DNA of 64,000 bases from Calvatia gigantea (taxonomy: Eukaryota > Basidiomycota > Agaricomycetes > Agaricales > Lycoperdaceae). Numbering within the stretch: position 1 is the first letter of the stretch; each line of letters starts with the position of its first letter. Positions 58,741-64,000 of this stretch are shown one piece after another. The notes beneath the pieces were generated by a model, which was not told where the DNA came from, made no database searches, and saw nothing but the letters and a program-made list of their open reading frames with translations. Made by a program: the position numbers and the translations under genes. The stretch covers positions 248,001-312,000 of the forward strand of contig JACAAK010000017.1 of NCBI GenBank assembly GCA_025093985.1. The letters run 5' to 3'.

Positions 58741-59436
58741 TAGGGCTCAGTGTGAAATTCAACACTAGCAAACATCAGTTTCCAAATATGGTTTTAAACC
58801 GTTTGCAAACACGTTTGAAATTAAGACCCAAATTTCACCGGTTTTTTATTGTAAGAAATTCCAAAACCATGCAGGCGTTCCCATGGCTGATGGCCAACTG
58901 ATAACGATAGATTGTCCTTTGTCCGTGTCTTATACCCAGCCCGATAACAAGTCGCGATGGCATTAGAACCGGACCATGACTTTGACGTCATCCTATCCCG
59001 GCTCGGAGTCCTTCTCTCACAACTACCAGCTCAACTACCTGAGCCTCTGCCACATCATTGTCCGCCAACCAAGCCGGTGTCACGCCGCCATTGGTGGGCC
59101 ATCTTTTCGTCGATCCACTCATTGATTTAGGGTCGGCTGCACTCCGTGACATGCTTTCCGATATGCCACTCCTCACATTGGATGATTTCGGGACGGATGG
59201 TGAATGTAGTGGGTCAGGTGACAGCTCGGGGGATGGGAAACGAGAGGTAAACTGGAATTGGTGAAGATATTTTTTTGTAACGTACAATAAATTAAAAACC
59301 CATGTTTGAAAACATTCCTTACCTGTTTTTAATGTAAGTTACCAAATGTTTTGAAACATGGTAATAAAAGGGAGTTAGTAACCAAATGTTTGCAAACGTT
59401 GTAAGATATTCCTCGGGAATTTCACACCGAGCCCTA
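58741..59436 (+). mobile_element. non-autonomous hAT-like element (MITE), 696 bp
   Basis: The ends are TAGGGCTCAGTGTGAAATTC and the inverse complement TAGGGCTCGGTGTGAAATTC: 20-bp terminal inverted repeats with one mismatch. An 8-bp target duplication flanks it and an empty site is seen in a paralogous repeat. Eight-bp duplications and short TIRs of this kind are characteristic of hAT transposons. Subterminal regions carry repeated GTTTGCAAAC / GTTTGAAA-type motifs (58801, 59300, 59345, 59390), as expected for transposase-binding sites. No transposase is encoded; the middle (58950-59270) is more GC-rich than the ends and holds an open frame of 57 codons from 58957 (MALEPDHDFDVILSRLGVLL) that could be captured host sequence. 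An active hAT elsewhere would be needed for mobility. Confidence 0.88.
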
Positions 59437-59444
59437 ATCTCCGG
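59437..59444. repeat. 8-bp target site duplication, right
   Basis: ATCTCCGG, a perfect match to 58733-58740. Confidence 0.9.
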
Positions 59445-59839
59445 AATGCAACAGGGGCCCGATCGCAGTCCCTCGAGGTAGGCTACACCTAAGAAACCCT
59501 CTCATCAGTCCTAAGGCACTACCGTCCCCCCTGCCTTGAAAGCAGGGGATCCTCACACGTTCATCCAGCATGGGTGCCGAAGCTTCCAGCTGTCAGTAAC
59601 CTGCATAGTTGGTGTACTGAATGAACTGGTTGACGGGTGCGTCCCAACCCCATCCGGATTTCAAAGGAGTCCCACCCCATTCTCCGGGTGGTAGGAGTTG
59701 GGTATTCCACCTTGTGCCAGAGTCCCAGAAAAAGAAAAATATGTCCGTAATGAGTGACCTTGCTATCTACTATGCGTTCCAGACCCTGATCCCCTCCCCA
59801 CCGTTTCTCCCCCTCCATAGTGCCAAATACCACCCGTCC

Positions 59840-61317
59840 TTGTAGCTCCCTCCGTTATTTCTTCAGAGTATTCACCTAGAAAGCTATTGCCTCGGATGAT
59901 GAGCTCTCAAGCATCAGAATAAGGTGAGGTCTATCTGTGCCAACCCAACAAGCTGACTTCTGCATGAATCTGTGGCCGTAGATCTTGATTCCGGGAGATT
60001 AGGAGGGATAGGGAACCATGGAGCAGAATGCAGCCTTCAGGATGCTGGAGGAAAGAACCGGGTTTTCACCTTGTCATTTGGCATTGTGCACTGTGCCGTG
60101 CTTACACGAGATCCTACTTTTGACAGAGGTTCCCTAACAGAAGAAGTCCAGCTAGAACGTCCTCAGGATGTTCCGCACTGTACTGTCCCTTTTCAGATTC
60201 TGAGTCCGGGTAGGACAGTGGTATGTCATGTCCTACTCCCTCGCGCCATCCTTTGTCGAGGGATTACTGAACTCCTTTCAGCGGAGGTTTGCACGGGTGG
60301 ACGTCTTTGAAAAGACGTCCTTGGAGCAGCAATGCAAGAGCGTGCTTCCAAGTCATTAAATTTACTTGATGGATCATCCCATGTGCATTCTAACATATCT
60401 ATTAACCTTCTTATCCTCGCAGGAACATCACTAAGAAACTAAAGACATGATGCATGGGGAACCCCATTTTCATGCTATTCTTATTTTGCTTCAAATTCTG
60501 TTCGGAATTCCAGGGAACCATCTCATTTGAACACATCGGCATCTGGTGCTTTCATGATACCGTATCTCAACTACTCCCAAGGTGTGAGAGAGACCCCAGT
60601 CCTCAATCTATTACCCAGTCACTCCACACCAAGCCCCTTGCACGAAATGTTCACGCCCCTCATCAACACCCCCTTCCCGCGCTCCGCTCGTGGATTACTA
60701 CGGTTTTCTTCTCATCACGCAACCAACAAGGCGTTCATTCCCCAACAAAGTTAGGTGTTGTTCAAAGTTGCTGCGGGCACATTGTCCATCAACGCGATCC
60801 TGGCTAACAACTGCCATCCCCGAAAAAAATGGAGCATCACGTTCACGATACCAAAGACACGGTAGTCAGTATATTTGAACTTTCCACATCTGAATTCTGC
60901 TCTCGTGTCCCGAAAAGGTCCTGGCCGCCGCACCGAAGAACCTTTTTACGCAACAGCAAGAGAAGGATTAGTAGGGGAGATAAGAGGAGTATGTGGTGAA
61001 TAACATCAGTTGAACAACAGGGTAGTCTAGTGCCTTTCACCTACCTCACCACTCATCAGCCTCCTGGTCGGTTAGCATCAAAGGCTGAAGACTCCTCGTG
61101 AAACGTCTGGTAGTTTCTGTTGCCCTGATGCACACACTCAAGGGGATCCGGAATTAAACAGATGACAATGCAAACCACCTCAGTTTCCGTGCCGCAGATT
61201 GAGGTGAGCGGCATATTTTTATCTACATGGATCACTAACCGCTGTGTAGTAGACCGCCTTTACTTAGGGTGATATATCCCAGTTCCAACAGTTTCCACCA
61301 TCATGGGCTAAGGATAC
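59840..61317. other. end of repeat unit 2 and upstream part of unit 3
   Basis: No gene recognised. Frames at 59972-60310 and 60454-60807 are not conserved in units 1 and 2. Confidence 0.45.
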
Positions 61318-61319
61318 TA

Positions 61320-61529
61320 CAGTAAGGGACAAAACCCTTCCAATGATTTTGACTTTTTCATGAAATCTCAAATAACTCAGCAACCACTAAGCCAATTCAT
61401 TTCAAATTTTAAATGAAGGTAGTCATGATTCTTATCTACAAATATGTTTAAGCATTTAATATTATACTTTGTTTCTATGGAGATATGAATTATTGAATAT
61501 TATGAGTGCATTGGAAGGGTTTTGTCCCT
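61320..61529 (+). repeat. left inverted-repeat arm of the Tc1/mariner element
   Basis: It begins CAGTAAGGGACAAAACCC and ends with the same motif inverted (CATTGGAAGGGTTTTGTCC up to 61529). The arm is thus bounded at both sides by the presumed transposase-binding sequence. Confidence 0.8.
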
Positions 61530-61668
61530 CATCTTCTCCAGGCACATAACTCTGTTTACTGCTCTCAAACAAATTCAAATAAAATCATATGATGAGAGTA
61601 GATTGTGTATAAAGATGAAAGCTTACTTCTCCAGGCCAAAGTAACCCAATAACTTATCTTCTGTTGAC

Positions 61669-62685
61669 ATGAAACCTCTCTCTTCTTCTCAGATTGATCA
61701 TATCCTCTTTCTCCTTGACAAAGGACATACTGCTACCCAAATTGCTTCCACTACTGGTTATTCCCTCAGTACTATCTCTAGAGTTCGCTCTAAACATAGG
61801 CCAACAATTTCCAAATCCACTGGTGGCCATCCAAGCAAGCTTTCCCCCTCTGATACCAAATATGCCATTTGACTTCTCACCTCTTGCAAGGCCGATAATG
61901 CCTCTCAGGTCACAAAGTCCCTCCAAAATGTTACCAACCAACCTGTTTCATCCAAAACAATTCAAAGGACACTCAAAAGGGCAGGGATGAAGGCTGTAGT
62001 GAAGAGAAAACGGCCTTTACTCACTAGGGTTCACAAGCAGAAGAGGCTGGTGTTTGCAAAAACATATGCAAACTGGACTGTGGAGGACTGGAAGCAGGTA
62101 GTTTAGACAGATGAGACTAAAATCAATCAGATGGGGTCAGATGGAAGGCATTGGGTGTGGAAAACAGCAGGAGAGGGGCTTAGTGACAGGCTGGTGAATG
62201 GAACTGTCAAGTTTGGAGGAGGTTCTTGCATGATATGGGGGTGCATGCTATGGCAGGGGCCTGGCCATATACACCACATTGAAGGTACCATGGATGGTGA
62301 CCTTTATGTTTGCATTTTGGATGACAAACTTTACCAAAGTCTCAAGAAATACAGGAAGAAGAAGTGGCAAGTCCTTTTCCAACAGGACAATGACCCCAAA
62401 CACACAAGCAAAAAAGCAAAAATGTGGCTTGAAAACAGTGGTTTAAAGGTTATGGAGTGGCCACCACAGTCCCCAGACCTTAATCCCATTGAACAGCTCT
62501 GGACTTATGTCAAAAACAGGCTAGAAGAGTATGAAAACTACCCTTCCAGCATAACTGAACTCAGAGAAAGGGTGGATATAGAATGGGGCAAAATTCCTGC
62601 ATCAGTGTGTCAGAATTTGATAGAGAGTATGCCTGGGAGGGTTCAGGCTGTTTTACAGGCCAAAGGGGGCTATACAAAGTACTAG
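61669..62685 (+). pseudogene. Tc1-type transposase, DD34E, two in-frame stops
   Basis: MKPLSSSQIDHILFLLDKGH starts a helix-turn-helix (TATQIASTTGYSLSTISRVR) that binds the element ends. A second HTH region has SSKTIQRTLKRAGMKAVVKR. The catalytic triad is visible: D in TDET (near 62110), D in QQDNDPKHTS, and E in SPDLNPIEQLW, with 34 residues between the second D and E. The protein ends QAVLQAKGGYTKY at 62685. TGA at 61870-61872 (after TKYAI, where a CGA is likely) and TAG at 62104-62106 (VV*TDET, where TGG would give VWTDET) interrupt it. Both are single C-to-T-type changes. No frame shift is present, so inactivation looks recent. Confidence 0.9.
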
Positions 62686-62713
62686 AGAACTGATTTTGTG
62701 TAGTTTCAGACAG

Positions 62714-62924
62714 AGGGACAAAACCCTTCCAATGGACTCATAATGTTGATTAATTCATATCACCACAGGAACTTAATATTACATAATGCTGTTTATACCT
62801 ATTTGTAGATAAGATACAAGACTACCTACATTTAAATTCTGAAGTGGATACCTTTACTGGTTGCTGAGTTATTTGAGATTTCATGAAAAAGTCAAAATCA
62901 TTGGAAGGGTTTTGTCCCTTACTG
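62714..62924 (-). repeat. right inverted-repeat arm of the Tc1/mariner element
   Basis: The mirror of the left arm: inner end AGGGACAAAACCCTTCCAATG-like at 62714, outer end TTTGTCCCTTACTG at 62924. Confidence 0.8.
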
Positions 62925-63209
62925 TATCTTGGCCAGCAAAAAAACAATGAACCCTATGCACTATCTATTCTTATCCCCCAACCAGTAAATAATCAACTTT
63001 GCGAGAGCATGGTGCTCTTGATTTCGAATGGAAATGGCACTCAATCCCCAAACCTTCACATACCATGTATTAGTTGGTCAGGTATAATTATATCATCAAT
63101 CTCCACACCCTCTAGACTAATGGACTTCTAGTACATGGACAGTAGGTTCTCAACAATCTCAGAATGCAGGTAGGTGTTGATGGAAATTTGACTAGTGGCC
63201 TGCTGTGTG

Positions 63210-63579
63210 CTCGTGGCAAGTGGCATTTTCCTCATAGTTGACTCTCTTACCTCCATGCTAACTGGAGGTTCCAGTTCTTTGATTGGATGATTACACTTGA
63301 CCTTGAGGTCTGGCTCATCTGGAACTCTAATTGGAGTTTCACAAAAGTCACATTCTTGTTGAATCTATACCTGCCTGTCTTGGATTTTGTCTTGAATTTC
63401 ACTTGTAAGCCCAATTTATGAAGCTCAAATACTATGTTCTGACAGGACTGCTATACTAGTGGAGCAAGAGGGCCTTATTCCAATTAGTACATGCAAAGCA
63501 ATGTATAGTGGCAGAAGGGTGTACACAAACTCCAGTCTTATTGAACTCCAAAGCTGAAGTGGGCAACAGGTGTTTATCT
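63210..63579 (+). pseudogene. DUF6533 membrane protein, unit 3 (truncated)
   Basis: QFFDWMITLDLEVWLIWNSN and WSFTKVTFLLNLYLPVLDFV (63270-63400) are the DUF6533 first exon. The similarity to units 1 and 2 continues through the following intron-like region and ends abruptly at about 63579, where unrelated sequence starts. The later exons are absent from the window; they may lie beyond an insertion. Confidence 0.65.
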
Positions 63580-64000
63580 TGTTGAGATGAAGTACACTAC
63601 AGTAGTGGTGTGCTAGTAGCAGAGGGTAGTCATACTTGTTGAGAGAACAAGATAACATCCCAATATAATCACACTACTACACTAGTGTATGTGCGAGCAA
63701 TGGAGGGTAGTCATACTCATCTGGAGACAGTCCAAGGGAAAATCCACAATAGAGGATTCCAGAGAGGCTTATACCAGCCCATCAACTCCATAGAGGAGGG
63801 CAAGATAGCAGCAAAGCACACTTAAGTAGAGATAGATGTTTGAAGAATGAAGGAGTTTGTTTCTAGCCAAGAAGGCCTACCAAAAGGGCATACATATCTC
63901 TGTTGAATCTCGATCCGTACCACTACGTTGGTTCAGTCTAATTATAGCTGAAACGGATTCTTGAGTACTTCACTCTTGAAGAGAGATAACGAACAATGTA
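63580..64000. mobile_element. possible LTR or other element cutting into unit 3
   Basis: Homology to the other units stops at 63579 and the next bases read TGTTGAGATGAAG, a TG-start compatible with an LTR. It contains two diverged copies of a stretch ending GAGGGTAGTCATACT (near 63620 and 63704). The end is beyond the window, so neither a TSD nor the other end can be checked. Confidence 0.35.

Larger units (their letters stand above)
58665..59830 (+). repeat. dispersed repeat, copy 2, split by an hAT-like element
   Basis: Sequence on both sides of the 696-bp insertion matches 34350-33890 (minus). It sits in unit 2 where unit 1 (about 53985) has no such sequence, so the repeat itself inserted after the unit duplicated. 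Order of events: unit duplication, then repeat insertion, then hAT-like insertion. Confidence 0.75.
61320..62924 (+). mobile_element. Tc1/mariner element with 210-bp inverted-repeat arms
   Basis: The element of 1605 bp is flanked by TA (61318-61319 and 62925-62926). The outermost 65 bp or so are identical inverted repeats starting CAGTAAGGGACAAAACCC. The inverted similarity continues, less well, over about 210 bp at each side (61320-61529 and 62714-62924). The empty site is visible in the paralogous unit near 56911 (GGATACTATCTTTAGCC versus GGATACTA[element]TATCTTGGCC). It encodes one transposase gene on plus, interrupted by two nonsense codons. Confidence 0.93.
50880..63579. repeat. three degenerate copies of a 3-4 kb unit
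   Basis: Unit 1 runs about 50880-54780, unit 2 about 54868-60360 (including the later insertion at 58665-59830) and unit 3 about 60370-63579. Matching landmarks in order are: a 'CTAAGAAAC' stretch (51556 / 56028 / 60430 region); the CCGCxTAGTAGACCG block (52206 / 56836 / 61240 region); GGATA before the DUF6533 gene (52267 / 56907 / 61311); and the DUF6533 exons. Units diverge by many substitutions and indels, so the duplication is old. Confidence 0.7.

Noticed and set aside
58988..59287. 99-codon minus-strand frame inside the hAT-like element as a transposase remnant
   Set aside because: It has no hAT transposase motif and is far shorter than any hAT transposase; it overlaps other chance frames in the GC-rich centre.
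61870..62106. Programmed stop-codon read-through or introns in the transposase
   Set aside because: No splice-site pair removes the stops while keeping the DDE frame, and both stops are simple transitions, so mutation is the simpler reading.
1..64000. rRNA, tRNA and CRISPR
   Set aside because: No cloverleaf with matching A and B boxes, no rRNA-like conserved stretch and no regularly spaced repeats were found by eye. A covariance-model scan (tRNAscan-SE) would be decisive for tRNAs.

Overview
The window looks like a gene-poor, rearranged stretch of a mushroom-forming basidiomycete (Agaricomycetes) genome. The evidence is: spliced genes with very short introns (about 50-55 nt, GTRNGY donors, e.g. 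in the Rrp6 and PEBP genes); families typical of that group (DUF6533 membrane proteins, DUF7918, expanded F-box proteins, secreted PEBP-like proteins, FIST-domain protein); and eukaryotic DNA transposons. No prokaryotic operons, rRNA, recognisable tRNA or CRISPR array was seen.

Layout, left to right. 1-2.9 kb: a relic of an unrecognised gene plus an F-box relic; the same pair recurs inverted at 24.6-27.5 kb. 4.7-5.7 kb: a DUF202 membrane protein. 5.9-11.1 kb: tandem duplication of an F-box/LRR gene, both copies broken. 12.2-14.5 kb: broken MFS transporter. 14.7-16.1 kb: TPR plus two CCCH zinc fingers. 16.3-17.8 kb: F-box gene. 18.7-20.7 kb: divergent pair, a small membrane-anchored protein and a FIST-domain protein, with starts only 64 bp apart. 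21-32.6 kb: PEBP-like and F-box genes in a segmental inverted duplication (21.5-24.7 kb versus 29.5-32.6 kb). That segment sits inside a broken copy of the Rrp6 gene (pieces at 28.8-29.5 and 32.6-33.3 kb). 34.4-38.9 kb: two F-box relics around a small CxxC...HxxxxC protein gene. 39.2-45.2 kb: the conserved core, namely Rrp6 nuclear-exosome exonuclease (-), a DUF7918 protein (-) and a phosphatidylserine decarboxylase (+). 45.4-50.8 kb: two further MFS transporters, paralogues of the one at 12 kb. 50.9-63.6 kb: three degenerate repeats of a 3-4 kb unit carrying a DUF6533 membrane-protein gene. They are invaded by a non-autonomous hAT-like element (58.74-59.44 kb, inside another repeat), a Tc1/mariner element with a dead DD34E transposase (61.32-62.92 kb) and perhaps an LTR element at the right edge.

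The genes do not form one pathway. The housekeeping genes (Rrp6, PSD, DUF202, TPR-CCCH, FIST) are islands among duplicated, mostly decayed families. One PEBP copy of four (31.06-31.86 kb) reads through intact across all its exons. Even conserved genes (Rrp6, FIST, PSD) show single-base frame breaks, so some 'pseudogene' calls may be consensus-sequence errors; this is flagged in the findings. I did not find a convincing new multi-gene system. The strongest structural observations are the two transposons with visible empty sites and the Rrp6 pseudogene split by an inverted F-box/PEBP segment.
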